Notes under the pieces: generated by a model
Databases searched by the model: none
Seen by the model: only the letters and a program-made list of their open reading frames with translations
Told to the model about the DNA's origin: nothing
DNA from: Ancistrus triradiatus
Lineage: Eukaryota > Chordata > Actinopteri > Siluriformes > Loricariidae
Assembly: GCA_025084515.1 (NCBI GenBank)
Contig: JAJAGP010000286.1
Span: 434,001-498,000 of the forward strand
Direction: 5' to 3'
Length of the DNA: 64,000 nt
Shown here: one piece after another, positions 49,329-61,100 of the stretch
How the letters are laid out: every line of letters starts with the position of its first letter
How positions within the stretch are numbered: the stretch's first letter is position 1
Position numbers and translations under genes: made by a program

Positions 49329-49622
49329 AATGATCATTTATCCAGTACAAAGTCAAGCACTGGGTCATACGGGGACACAGAGTCAGAAACTGTAACGCTC
49401 ATACACACAATGACACTAGTGTGTTCATCAATCTAGAGTGTCAAACAGATATTAATGTACTTTGGCTTCTGGTAAAAATGATCATTTATCCAGTACAAAG
49501 TCAAGCACTGGGTCATACGGGGACACACAGTGAGAAACTGTAACGCTCAGACACATAATGACACTAGTGTGTTCATCAATCTAAAGAGTTAAACAGACAT
49601 TAATGCATTTTTGCTTCTAGAA
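49329..49622. repeat. 148-bp tandem duplication
   Basis: Two adjacent copies, about 49329-49476 and 49477-49622, share long exact stretches such as CAAGCACTGGGTCATACGGG and GACACTAGTGTGTTCATCAA. They differ by a modest number of substitutions. Confidence 0.85.
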
Positions 49623-49789
49623 CTTCTTATTACCATTTATTGTTTCTGTAAACAAAATTATTTGGACTATTTTTTGGAATATTTTGGTCTTCCCACGTAA
49701 GCACACAATTTTCTGAAATATTTTGTTGTAGCTATAAAATCTCCCTGTGTTGGAAATTTTACAGACGGCATTATAAATTAGAGCAGGTA

Positions 49790-49985
49790 GAATAGTCCTG
49801 GCATCTCCGTCAGTTCTTGTTCATGGTTACTACAGATAACAGCACTCATAGCCTGGTTCCTCTCAAAGTTTTTTCTTAGGCCTCTTAGGAATTTTTTATT
49901 TGCCATCACTGGCTGCTCGGATTTTTCAAACACTGCTTTGCGACAGCTTCTGTTGTTGTAAGAGCTATATAAATAAATTAAACTG
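49790..49985 (+). mobile_element. 3' end fragment of an L2-type LINE
   Basis: CCTGGTTCCTCTCAAAGTTT, a TTGCCATCACTGGCTGCTCG segment and GCTTTGCGACAGCTTCTGTT then TATAAATAAATTAAACTGAA parallel the 3' UTR and tail of the LINE ending at 30885. It is a dead 5'-truncated copy. Confidence 0.65.
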
Positions 49986-50045
49986 AAACTCACTATTTCA
50001 AAACATATTACCATTAAAGAGACATTCCAGGTATATAGGGTACCC

Positions 50046-50048
<3 letters not shown>

Positions 50049-50111
<63 letters not shown>

Positions 50112-50126
50112 CATACATACATACAT

Positions 50127-50186
<60 letters not shown>
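50049..50186. repeat. (TA)n(CATA)n(CA)n(TA)n microsatellite
   Basis: A compound array of about 138 nt. Confidence 0.95.
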
Positions 50187-50189
<3 letters not shown>

Positions 50190-50204
50190 TGTTTGTTTTG
50201 TTTT

Positions 50205-50290
50205 TACATTTTGAACCCACATATCCTGGTCAGAGTTTTGGAACATTCCGGAGCCTATCCTGGTTGATTCCCCACCAGACAAGGCCAATC
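50205..50290 (-). mobile_element. Possible SINE tail fragment, minus strand
   Basis: Reversed it reads CCAGGATAGGCTCCGGAATG then CTGACCAGGATATGTGGGTT, similar to the plus-strand fragment at 35562-35660. Confidence 0.45.
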
Positions 50291-52040
50291 ATGCCTGATT
50301 AACCAAAAGTGAAGGTAGTAGCAGAATGATGTCCCCGAGTTGAGAGATTGCAAGGCAGTACATACCTGTACCACTTTACTACTCAGTTATTACTTGCTCT
50401 AAGTACATTTTAGAGTGAAGCGGTCAGCATCACATCAAATCCAATTTGTGCCAACCATTAATGGCATGGCCTTTAAACCACATATCTTCTCAGAGACTTT
50501 GCTCAAGCTGTAATTAAAAGACCCTAGATTGTAATTCTGCTAAACCCCTTCAGCATACTCTGTCCAGAGGAGTAGGCATTACAGTAAGATTTGGCTCTAA
50601 GAGGTGAGTGTAATGTGCAAAGGTTTATAGCAGATTGCTACAGCAGTGCTTACTATCCAGATGACTGGAGGCCAAACACCCACACGCCCAAGCGCACATG
50701 CACCAGTAGCATAAAAGGATGTAAGAAGTATAACTCAGTCCGTTGCTAGGTAGAAGTAAGGAGGGAAGGATGGAAGGGCCTCACAAGTAATTAGATGGCA
50801 TCTTTTCTTTAAATGTTGATTTCACAGATTTGATTTCACAGCTGCCTTGCACAAATTGAAATGTGAAATGTAGGAACATTGTTTTTAATCAAAGTTTGGG
50901 CATTGAGAGTTTCTTGACCCACACTGTGAAACTGAAAGGATGACGTGCTTTGGGTTCGTTGATCAAAAGTACTTTAACATCTTATGCAAAATGCATTCTC
51001 TGTCATGTTAATCACTGAGAAGTAGTGTTGAAAATTGACAGAGATAAGATAAAAACATCACAAATTTCTTCCCTTGATTCTGACAGATTATTCAACCCCC
51101 GTCCAGCTACTCTCTCTAATTTTAGGCTGCTCAACTGGCCTCTGCCACACACTAGGCCTTCCAGCAATCCCTTGCCAAAAAGTAGAGGGCACGGAGCTAC
51201 TCTCTAATGAAAACGATCTGGAGGGAAGATCAGAGAACAGCAGTGGTCACCAATCTGAACGCACGGCATACTCAAGTTATGCCCTTCAAACAGGCTACAT
51301 CTAAGCTACCCTCTTCTTCAAATGTGATGGACAGAAAATTATTTATTTTGCTGCCCATATTTCTCTGTCAAACTGGGTCTTCTTTTAGTTTCCTTACACA
51401 TGTAGCATCTTGCTATACGATAACCTGCAGTGAAGGTCAAAGCATGGTAATAAAGCAAGCTTGAACAGGCCTATGACATCTTCAAATATAAAACAGAGCT
51501 AAAACACTGCAGAACTGAATGTTTATCAAATACGTGCTGCCAGCTTAACTACTGGCATGACCACTGACCCAAGGAAATTACCTGCAATATAAGAGAGAAT
51601 AGAAAGAATGACAGCAGCACAGGAACACTAAAATGCTCTCATTTGCACACAAAGGAGATTCCAAAAGTATAAATTTAATTTTATGTTTACATGTGTAGTT
51701 ACTTCCATTGGTTATGTTTGAATGTATGTATATTTGGTGCCTGTGGTTAACTTTTACATGTTTTCTAATAAAAGCAGGTACATATAACAAAGCAATTAAA
51801 TTGACATCGCATTCAATAAGACAATGCTTTAGGCATGTTCACTATGGCTCCACAGTTCATCTATGATAGATTCATTACAGTCACACCTCTAAAATCATTT
51901 GGTATTTATCGCTAGCATCAGTCTCATTGCACACAGTTAGCATAGCACTACACAATAGTTGTGGAAGGCAGTTTTGGAGGGTTATGTTGCAGCTAGATGA
52001 CGGGGATAGAAGTTCAGAGTATTTGTACTTGCATAAAATT
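50291..52040. other. Intergenic, nothing recognised
   Basis: Unique sequence. The ORFs around 51025-51464 overlap in several frames and have no known domain. Confidence 0.4.
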
Positions 52041-53190
52041 CAAACTGTGTGCGTGCGCGTGCGCGCGCTACAGCAATACTAACACGGGAGAAAACGAGGA
52101 TTTGAGTGCAGAATCCTCAGAAATCAGGGCTGTGGCTCAGAACCTGCCACAGGACTACACTGAATAAGAGCTGAGATTAAGGGGCCAGTGGGAGGAATGT
52201 GAGGATGAGTAGCCAGGAGTGCAGTGCAGCAGATGAGAGAAGGGAATGGTAAGTTCTGCTGGAAAGAAGCCAGGCTGTAATAAATGAAATAACGACTTCA
52301 GCCAAGGAGCAATGGCAGTACTGGCTTGACCTGGGGATGCTGGAGAGAGGCAGGGTTCCAATTAAAATCGCTCCCCATCAGCCTACATGGCCATCACTCC
52401 TTCACCATGCTGATTCAACCTCACACTGTGTCTTCTGGATTAGCTTTTTTGGAGCAGTGGGAAGGCAGAGGGCATGGAGATCTCATAGCACCAGTTGAGC
52501 TTTATGTGTCTGCAATGATATCGCCACAATGACATTAAACTTGTCCCATAATAACAGGGACGAAGCACAAAGGTTCTATCTAGAGTGCTTTGCCATGCCA
52601 TATGTTTGTCAGCCGAACAATCGCTATAGCATAGTGTTGCTAGGCAGACATAAGTCTGATAAAAAGCAATACTGCAATCTCAAAAAAGTTCAACATTTAA
52701 TAAGGATAAAAAGACTAAGGGTGTGGTTGGGTAATTATTATGGAATTTTGCCATAGCTTTTCCAACAGGAATATATACAGACAGAATATCAAAACAGAAG
52801 TGAGGGGATTCATTATGTTTCAGTATGCAAATTCTATGAACAATGCACCACAATAGGAAGGTAATTCTCCTCAGAAAAACATATTTATCCAGTTCAGTGT
52901 TATATGCAGTATATACTGAAAACTAGAGGAAATTCTGAGACCGAAATGAGATATTCAAATAAATCAATGAACAATAAATTAAATGAAGTTAATGAGTTAA
53001 GAATAGCAAAGGCCAGTCCCCAGTCCACTGAGAGAAGAAGTTTTTGATATGTGAATAGTCATTGTGAAGAAACCATCGAAATGCAAGGTTGAGAGTGAGA
53101 AGCATCCCTCGCAAAAGGTAACATTAACATAATTGCAATTACATAATTGCAATTACAATTAATTAAATGTGGTAAGTAACTTAACTCCTG
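52041..53190. other. Intergenic, nothing firm
   Basis: It begins with a short GTGCGCGTGCGCGCGC run at about 52051-52068. 52120-52530 is less AT-rich but shows no identifiable feature. Confidence 0.35.
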
Positions 53191-53191
53191 C

Positions 53192-53327
53192 CTAGCAAAC
53201 TAAAGTCAGTGAATTATTTAGCTATCATATATATTGTTCATATATATTGTTTGCTTGATAAACTGTACTAACATAAATGTTTCTGCAATGTACATGCAGC
53301 ATTGCCTGTCTGACTTTAGTTTGCTAG
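53192..53327. repeat. Perfect 18-bp inverted repeat, about 100-bp spacer
   Basis: CTAGCAAACTAAAGTCAG (53192-53209) and its exact reverse complement (53310-53327) bracket AT-rich DNA that includes a doubled CATATATATTGTT. It may be the terminal repeats of a small MITE. Confidence 0.6.
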
Positions 53328-54770
53328 TTAGCATGACCTTGACGACAGCATTGCTGATCTAGCTCTAGCAAGCTAGCTTGCATTACTGTTAGTGTTAAAT
53401 AGTAAAGGTGGAAAATAAGGGAAATTTTGAAATTAATGTTCTATTTTGCATTCCAAAAGAATATATTAGAAATAAACATTTGGGTAAATGTGTTTGTTTG
53501 TTGTGATTTGCTGTAATGTCTCTCTTAGATTGATTAAATATGCTAAGGTTAAATACTTAGCATAAAACGCAAAAAGAAACCAAACCTTCTTTAGCTGATT
53601 TATTCTTAAAATTCATTTCGTTTAATTGCACTTCCTTTCAACTAGTGCAATGCATTTTAAAGCTCAATATTATTACTTTCATCCTCTGAATGTAAAATCT
53701 GAAAAATATATTCCACTTAAAAATGCATAAATGTAGTATGATGCCTTAATAACAAATAAAATAATATTTTTCCGTATTAAAAGAAATGTAGTATGTTTAT
53801 TTTTATGCAGCATGCAATACTGTGTACCTATACATAATAAAACTCTTACTGAAGCTTACATCAGTTAATTTGGGGTGTTTCGTATGGGAAGGGAGTCTGT
53901 GATAAGTATTAATGACTAAATTAAATCAATCATCACAAGTTACAAAAATACAGCCAAATACATAAAGTATAAACGCCCTTCATGTCACCTAAAAAAAACT
54001 GATCTTAGGTGAATTAACTTGGAAGTACTACACATAAGAGATGCTGTCAAATAATTATAAAGTTATGGCGCGATAGTAACATTGTAAGTAAGATGGATTT
54101 CCACAATCTGACACCTAATGGACACCTTTGCAGCTTTACGTCTGTGTGCAATGTGCATGTGAAGAGTTACGCTGCAGCATAGAACACACGGGCCTACACA
54201 TAAAGTTCTCTGGCAGGTACATACACTTCTCTTCTGATCTGTAATTAGACGGCTTCAGATATAAACTGTCCTAGTTAGACATGTGGCTTCTGATTAGTGA
54301 TATTTGTCCTGGGTTAATCTACTGCGATGAGAACACTAGTAGCAAAATGCTAAGGCTGCATTATTTGTAAGGGCAGTTACATTTATGTTAAAGATCATTT
54401 ATGTCAGCCACGCAGTTGTTGTCTTACAGTTGGGTGGAGGACTTTGTTTCAGTGGAGTCTTCCATTTGAATGTTAAAAATGTCCATTCAAGCCTTTTGAT
54501 GCATCATTTAGGATACACATCTATATTATTCAGCAGTTAAGCTACAAGTAAGCAAGTAATGGTCTGAGGACACAACAAATACATATTGTGAAGTACTTTC
54601 AAAAATGTGCTTACTTATTATATGATACTTAAATCTGGGCTTCATTTCCCAAAATAGTTTAATTAAGAGATATGGTTAGTATACACACGCTTGGTATTTA
54701 TATCATATGTATACATGAATAAACTGAAAATCAAATGTTATGGGATCCATATTTAGAAAGGTGCCTGAGC
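53328..54770. other. AT-rich intergenic, nothing recognised
   Basis: No gene or repeat recognised. Confidence 0.4.
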
Positions 54771-55030
54771 ACTCAATCTTCTTCTTCTTTCTGCAATGCC
54801 CATTAGGGGTCACCATAGCAGGTTTTATACCCTGCTGACGCAAGCCTCTTCGTTTATCAGGGCCTTGGACCTGGACTAGTATAGGTGTTTGCACCCACAG
54901 TGGCTGGGTTTATTTCTGTTCATGTTAATGCGTTCACGTTGCAAGCCCCACCAGAGATTTTAACCTAGGCCCTCAGACACTGCCATTTCCAGCAGCTGGT
55001 GCTTCCCACTGAGCCACCAAAGCTGCATCC
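54771..55030 (-). mobile_element. tRNA-derived SINE with AGAAG tail, minus strand
   Basis: Reversed, it has the head GGTGGCTCAGTGGGAAGCAC, then GTTAAAATCTCTGG, a body with TTGCGTCAGCAGGGTATAAA and GGTGACCCCTAATGGGCATT, and the tail GCAGAAAGAAGAAGAAG. This order is characteristic of a widespread fish SINE. Confidence 0.8.
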
Positions 55031-56450
55031 GAGTACCAAATTTAATTTAGCCACAAAAACACACTTTATATGCACTTTCAATCTTGTTTTCATTGCTTCT
55101 AGATAATTAGCAACCTATTAATCAGACTATCTTTGAAAGTGATTGCATTTTTTCATAGTTTCTCCATTTAACAGTACTTAAATGATTCGATAAATACGGC
55201 ACTATCATAGACAATAGTGACTACTCTTAAATCACGAAAGAGCTATTCTCATAATAACCAGGCCAAGCAGAAATTAGCATTTAAATGTAGAAAGTCGTTC
55301 TTGAACATTATCCGGTTTTCCAAATCATGCACAAAAGTGCAACGAAAACAAGAATATCTGAAGTGTCAAATTAAGTGAAGCAGTAGTCACACTACTCATA
55401 CTCACACAGTAAGGCATTTACCCCAAACATGTATTTACAGAAGTACTAAAACAATGCTCCAGCTAGTCACCCCCACCAGAAAAGTCATATTGAGCTACTT
55501 CCACAACAAATGAATCAGTTATGAAGCCATATGTCAGAAGGTTCCAAACTCATTTTTTATCTTCATTGCACGACACCATGGAAACTGTTCCTACCAAATG
55601 ATACAATAAATCACTGACTTGCATTTCTACAATAACAAATTAGTTGAAACACTTATACTGACAAAACTGCTGAAAGCAATGAACATTTGGTTAATAATTT
55701 AATTAGCTGAGCATGATCTATGAACTACATTTTGGCACCGACATGTACACATTATTAGCCATATTAGAGATGGGTGTCTATGCCTTTATTTTTTCATCAT
55801 CAATATAGGTACAGCATATTAATTTAACTAACCAAGTAATAGTAACAGAGAGTAATATATGCTAGGTGTAAAGTTAGCTAAATGTAGAGTGTACTCTAAA
55901 ACATTTCCACTAATTGTATATGCATCAGTGAGTCGGGGTTTAACCTGTGACCATGACCTTTACATATGTAGTGACCACAGAACATTTGATAATTCAGACA
56001 AATATATATTTTGTTTTGAGGAATGCAACTTATTCCAAATATATTCCAAGTATTTTCAGGAAAGGTCAAAGAAACCGTCACAAGGTTTTAGCCAAAACTA
56101 CAGATTGACTTGTTTGGTATAAATTCAGGATTTTGGCAGAGCGATATATAAATCAGGTAACCTTTCAATATATAAACCTTGACCCTTCCAGTAAGAATGT
56201 GCAAACGTAATCACACCCGAACAGACTAAAGGGAATATAGACACTTTAATGGAACAATTAAATTAATGCAAAATGAATTGAACAGTAAATACAGTTCAAT
56301 TCAAATACAGAGACATGGATTGGAATTTTAAAGTTTTTCCCAGCAGTACATATGTCACAAAATTACGAAATTAATAGGCTAAAAATACACTGAGAGCAAG
56401 TGTCTTGTGCATGGCTTCTCTGCCATTAAGCTTTGTTCACTTTATTGTTG
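55031..56450. other. AT-rich intergenic downstream of the Zic gene
   Basis: No gene or repeat recognised. The overlapping ORFs at 55859-56122 are probably chance. Confidence 0.4.
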
Positions 56451-56978
56451 AATGACTACAACAAAGGGATAATATTCCTTTTCCTTAGACATTTTGTGCA
56501 CGTGCATGAATGAACTCTAAACAACATAAGAGCACCAAAAATGATGCATGACATTTCAAAAATGAAAACGTTCTCCTTTAAACACTGTTGGTCACTGTAT
56601 CACATAAGATTCTGCCTCTCATTAAAATGCATTTAAATATTGTAGTTCCGTTTGTTTTATATCTCCTACTATATACAGAAAAAAAACTTCACCACCATAT
56701 TAAACTATAAACTTCCGAATTCATACAGGTTTCATAAAATGCTTAGAATATTTGTAAATAGTTGGTAAAGACAGCTACTTTTCAACTAATACAATCAGCA
56801 CCCAAACACAATAACTCTTGAAGCTCTGAGCAACGCTGCGCTATGCAATTCAGCCAACTCATAAATAAGACAAATTGACAGCTCTACAAAATCGAAGTGG
56901 GTTACAGTTGAATCCAAGTCTTGGTCAAACTACCTGGCACATCCCCTGCTGCATCATGGTTATCATCATACACCGTCA
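56451..56978 (-). other. zic6: Probable 3' UTR of the Zic gene with AATAAA signal
   Basis: Reading the minus strand downstream of the TAA stop (56981-56979), the first AATAAA is at 56456-56451, in the context CAATAAAGTG, 523 nt after the stop. The stretch between is AT-rich with no coding potential. The exact cleavage site is not known, and other polyadenylation signals further left are possible. Confidence 0.5.
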
Positions 56979-58941
56979 TTAATCAGTATTACACGACTTG
57001 GACGGGAAAGTCTCGGCGCCGTTATGACACGTGTACCAGCCGTTTACAATGTTTTTTTGGAAAGGTGAGTTCGGGCCAAGAGTCATTTGGCTGTGTGCAT
57101 AAGTAGGACTCGTTTGGCTACACGCATACTGGGCCGTTTCACCTCTGTAACCGCTTCTGTGTAGCAACAGAGGATCCAAAAGGGACTGCGGCCTGTGCGC
57201 GTAGTCCAGAGTGCTGTCAAACGCGTGATGAAATCGTGACCTCAGAGTTTCAGGGGACTCCTGAGATTGTACAGGCGGCATGGGTCGCATCACCGCCGCA
57301 GGGGATGATGGGACGGTGTCTCCCGGTACTTCAGGAGAGACGGGCTCTCCGTCATCGCCTGGTTTGGCCACGTAGGCCTTGCAATGGAGCTTCATGTGTT
57401 TGCGCAGCGAGCTCGGGTGGGTGTAACATTTTTCACAGCCTCTGACCTTGCACATGTACGGCTTGTTGCTCGAGTGGACGTGTGAGTGCTTCTTCCGATC
57501 GCTGCTGTTCGCGAAGCGCCGATTGCAGCCCTCAAATTCGCATTTGAACGGCTTCTCACCTAAAGGAAGGGGAAAAAATGAATCGCGCGTCATGGGTCAA
57601 AATTCTGCATACTTCATCTACTCGAAGTGGTGTTTCAGATGGGCTCTAGGCTTGTAGTTAAATATAGCTAGGAGTATGACCAATATTATGAATTCATTGG
57701 GTCACTACACGCATAACCAAACATAAAAAAGAATATTTTCAAAGCTTGTACTGTTAGAAGCCGTAAAGAAGCCGGAATCATGTCCATGTTCTGCATTTAA
57801 TATTGTTCATTACACGTACCAAAAACGAATTCCCCTGCGGTGTCGCTCTTCAATAAACAATTGTCCCTATTTCATGTATACTTACAACGAAAAATAACAG
57901 TAGTCTTCAAATGAATAAAATACGCAGCAAATACTAAACATGTAGGCTAGCGTTAATGGTGACTAGATCAAGCTATAGCTTGGGTTTATACCAGTTTATA
58001 TTTTCGGAAACCTATTACTGCCTACATCGAATATAGCCATTGTGTAGTCTATGTAATACGATGCCTTTTTAGCATTCGAGTGTGTAAAAATGAAATCAAG
58101 TCCTTATTAAGTAATACTCTAATTAACACTTAATTTGCAGAAACAAACGGGCTTTATAACCAAAATATACCTGTGCATTATATACTGTTTAAAAGTCGTC
58201 GCCCAATAATTCCACGAAACGTTGCAGAATGTACATGACGTCAGTTCTAACTGAGACCAATGTGCCTTTGATGTATGAAGCGCGCGCTCCTACTGAGGCT
58301 ACAGCTGGGCATTGCGTCATCGGCACGTCACAGATCTCCGGTGTCCCGGGCTTTATTTATTTATTTCACTGCCTGCATGAGGCACCCAACAACTGCCACC
58401 GGCAACTTATTCCTTTTTAACACCGCTGCTGAAAAACAAAATAGACAAGTAGCTAGAGAACTGGGAAACATCTAATCCTACATCGAAAATTGTTTCGATA
58501 GGATACGCTGCTTAAACAAGACTATTAACCACAAATGCAGTAGCCTATAACACTTAAAATTAATTATCTGTCCCAAAGTACAGCACAAAGCCAGCGGAAA
58601 TGTCCACAAAATAAATACTTTGGCAGGAGACAATGGTTAAATAGTAGACTAGCTGTAACGACGCTTCCTGCATCTCCAAAACATAATGTAGTTCTATTTA
58701 AGCTTTATTTTATCATACTGTATGTTTTAATTGTAAAATATCAACACAACATTTTTGCCTGCGAATTAAATTTGCATATACATTTTAAAATTAAAGGAAA
58801 CGATGAGCCAGGCTACATATGGGCATGTTTTTGTTGATGTTGCTGCAGTTGTTATTTTTCATTTTTACAACAGAATTGTGGTAATTGGCTATGTCTGTGT
58901 ACGCACTGAAAACGTATTATTATTATTATTATTATTACTAC

Positions 58942-58972
<31 letters not shown>

Positions 58973-59942
58973 TCTACCGACCTGTGTGGGTTCTCTTGTG
59001 AATCTTGAGGTTTTCGGATCTGGCGAAAACTTTTTCACATCCATGAAAGGGGCAGGGAAAGGGCTTCTCCCCTGTGTGCACTCTGACGTGATTGACCAGC
59101 TTGTATTTGGCTTTGAAAGGTTTTCTCTCTCTAGGACAGTTCTCCCAGTGGCACACGTACTCGGAGTGCTCGGGTCCCCCGACATGCTCGATCGTCACAT
59201 GGGTGACAAGTTCATACATGGTCCCAAAAGTCCTGGAACATGGCAGCTTGCCAGCTCCTCCTTGGCCGTTACTCCACTTACATACCAAGTCGTGGGTGAA
59301 GGTCTGCCTGGAGCACCTGAGGAATGAGTCTCCCCCACCTCGCTGCATGGCCATGTTCAGAGGCTTATAGAGCCCAAAAAGATGGGTAACAAGCTGGTGG
59401 CTGTTGGCCCGAGGGCCGCCGTGGTTCTGCCCATGCGAATGTGCCCTTGAGAGAATGTCTCCTGGAAGACCTAACATCACCTGGCCACTCAGGTCCCGAG
59501 TTGCATCGATGGAACTGTGGGCCTGCTCCGGATACGTGGTGAAGAATGGGTGGTTTCTGTTATCCCTGTAGCCGTGGAAGTCACGGTACCTTCCAAACGT
59601 GCCATGCTGGTTAGGTCTTGCTGCAAGATGGTCTGTGACCTGTGGCATGCCTGCTCCTGACAGGTTTGTCCCAAATATGATGCCCCTGGGGTTGGCGTCT
59701 AGGCGGTGGCTGTTGTATCCCGTATCTGGATAGTGGGGCAGTGAGTGGTCAACATACGCAGTGGCCCTCGTCTCGGGGTAGTCTCGCAAATTGTGCGAGG
59801 GGCAGAGTTTTAAGGAAGTGCCAGTGGGGTGCCCTATGTGCTCCCCTGCCAAAGGTGGCAGCACCATACTGGGTTCAGTATTGCTCTCCACAGGGTTGAC
59901 GCAAGACAGAGGGCAGTCACTAAACCTCGAAAGGCTTGTCAT
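56979..59942 (-). CDS. zic6: Zic-family zinc-finger transcription factor, probably zic6 (two exons)
   Basis: Coding exons are 59942-58982 and 57559-56979, giving 513 residues. The donor reads ACAG/GTCGGT and the acceptor CCTTTAG/GTGAG, which rejoin the linker THTGEKPF. Five C2H2 fingers are complete: C221/C235/H248/H253, C264/C269/H285/H289, C297/C302/H315/H319, C327/C332/H345/H349 and C357/C362/H375/H379. W223 and W266 give the tandem CWCH2 signature of Zic/Gli proteins. A GQVMLGLPGD block (153-162) is a conserved Zic N-terminal segment. The start is the first ATG after an in-frame TGA at 59985-59987 and has A at -3. Family knowledge: Zic proteins are nuclear DNA-binding regulators of neural and neural-crest patterning. 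A single intron, KVRGC in finger 5 and WYTC near the C terminus (495-498) fit the Zic4/5/6 class. The weak N-terminal conservation favours zic6, but this is inference. Oddities are a missing IKQE SUMO motif before finger 1 and an extra C365 in finger 5. Confidence 0.9.
58236..58243. promoter_or_regulatory. Perfect CRE palindrome TGACGTCA in the Zic intron
   Basis: This is a full consensus CREB/ATF octamer inside the single intron, near a CpG-containing patch that also holds TGCGTCAT. Confidence 0.4.
58918..58971. repeat. (ATT)n microsatellite beside the Zic splice donor
   Basis: An ATT run with one ACTACT interruption starts 10 nt from the donor, inside the intron. Confidence 0.95.
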
Positions 59943-60330
59943 TTTTGTTGCGAGTTTGGCTGTGGGTTTCGGAAACGCAACCGCTCAAGGTTTAAAGACT
60001 AACCGTGTCTCCATTGCACTGCCTTGTATCATCTGCACGTGCCGTTCTTGGCCGTGAACCTCGCTGATGCAGGAAGCGGACCCAAGTTCGTGAAAGTTGG
60101 TGCGCGTCCCATGCCGTTCACTTGATTTGTGGCAATAACCGTGGTAGTAAAATGTTCAGAACCAGGCCGGGCTGCAATATAAAAGCACAGCGGGCAAACC
60201 TGGGTTTAAAAAAAGGGCGCTCAGGGATTGGTCGGGATGCCCAGTGATTGACAGCGACTGGGTTTGTTTTAAAAGGGACACGCAGGCGTTTCACCACACG
60301 ACTCCGTTTTCAATCTCGCAGTAAAAATGC
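59943..60330 (-). other. 5' UTR and proximal promoter region, CpG-rich
   Basis: This stretch is clearly richer in GC and CpG than the surrounding DNA and continues the GC-rich exon 1. It fits the 5' CpG island usual for vertebrate Zic genes. It contains the in-frame stop that fixes the start codon, at 59985-59987. Confidence 0.5.
60177..60231 (-). promoter_or_regulatory. zic6: Candidate core promoter of the Zic gene
   Basis: On the minus strand a CCAAT box (60231-60227, in ACCAATCCC) is followed about 45 nt downstream by a TATA-like TTTATATT (about 60183-60177). Both lie 235-290 nt upstream of the ATG, in a CpG-containing segment. Spacing and orientation suit a transcript starting near 60150. 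Zic promoters are not always TATA-driven, so the TATA-like string may be incidental. Confidence 0.35.
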
Positions 60331-61050
60331 TTTGATATGTGCCGCTATTGCACTGACAAATGTGGCTGCGTCTTTGGTTTTAACTCAGAAAAAAAAACCT
60401 TCAGATATTTGTGATTCAAGCTGGCTGGTAATAAGACGTGAGCAGTAATGTACTGTAATAGTTCAACAAGAGATATTCAAATAGTATGTGTAGGATTTAC
60501 AGATTTAGTACAGTCTAATAAAGCCTACTATTATATGTACCATAGTCAGAGGTCTGTGTAAAGAAGCAAAGTACATGCATTAAAAACCCACATCGGGTAA
60601 AACAAATGCAATAAAAATCCACTTTCCAACTGGCTTTTCTAAAGTGAATTGTTTGGAATGGCTTTTTTAAAATCGCAGCACGTCAGTGACGTCAAATCTT
60701 CGTGGCACCGACAAGACTGTCTCCAATCGGGAAATACAGAAATAAAGTTATATTGGTGCCAACCATGATATTAATTAGCTCACAGAAACATAATTGTATC
60801 GCTCAACCAAGATAAGACTGACTTTTAACTTCATTAGAGAACAGCTTACTTTGCGCGTTATAACACCGTAAATCTGTTTTCAATAACAAGGAAATATGTG
60901 TGATTATATGAACACAGGTTTTGGCCTATAAGTGAACGCAATGCGTAACCTATTTATTAATAAATATACAGACACAACAATGTTCAAGTTATGTGCAGGT
61001 TGAGTGTGTGTGCGGGGGTATGTGTCAAGTTTTATACTTTAATGTGTGGA

Positions 61051-61052
<2 letters not shown>
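60331..61052. other. Upstream intergenic region
   Basis: AT-rich apart from the CRE-containing stretch near 60680. No ORF of note. Confidence 0.4.
60687..60694. promoter_or_regulatory. Perfect CRE palindrome TGACGTCA upstream of the Zic gene
   Basis: This is a full consensus octamer for CREB/ATF-type bZIP factors, 745 bp upstream of the start codon and preceded by a half-site-like CGTCAG. Binding is inferred from the motif alone. Confidence 0.45.

Positions 61053-61100
<48 letters not shown>

Larger units (their letters stand above)
57560..58981 (-). other. zic6: Single intron of the Zic gene (1422 nt)
   Basis: The intron falls between fingers 3 and 4 at the family-conserved THTG/EKPF site, in phase 1. 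The donor GTCGGTAG is immediately followed by a long trinucleotide run (58918-58971 on the plus strand). The acceptor is preceded by a pyrimidine tract, TTCCCCTTCCTTTAG. It also holds a perfect CRE octamer at 58236-58243 and a CpG-containing patch at about 58270-58420, which may be regulatory. Confidence 0.88.

Noticed and set aside
49329..49622. CRISPR-like or LTR pair
   Set aside because: There are only two units, directly adjacent, with no spacers and no retroviral ends. A simple tandem duplication is enough.
50291..52530. Exons of another gene around the ORFs at 51025-51464 and 52326-52532
   Set aside because: Several overlapping short frames show no consistent splice sites or homology by eye.
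57360..57450. A second intron in finger 5 as in zic1/2/3
   Set aside because: The frame runs without interruption through finger 5 and the C terminus, with no usable splice pair needed.
58803..59327. 174-codon plus-strand ORF opposite Zic exon 1
   Set aside because: It is a shadow of the real minus-strand exon plus the ATT repeat read as poly-Leu.
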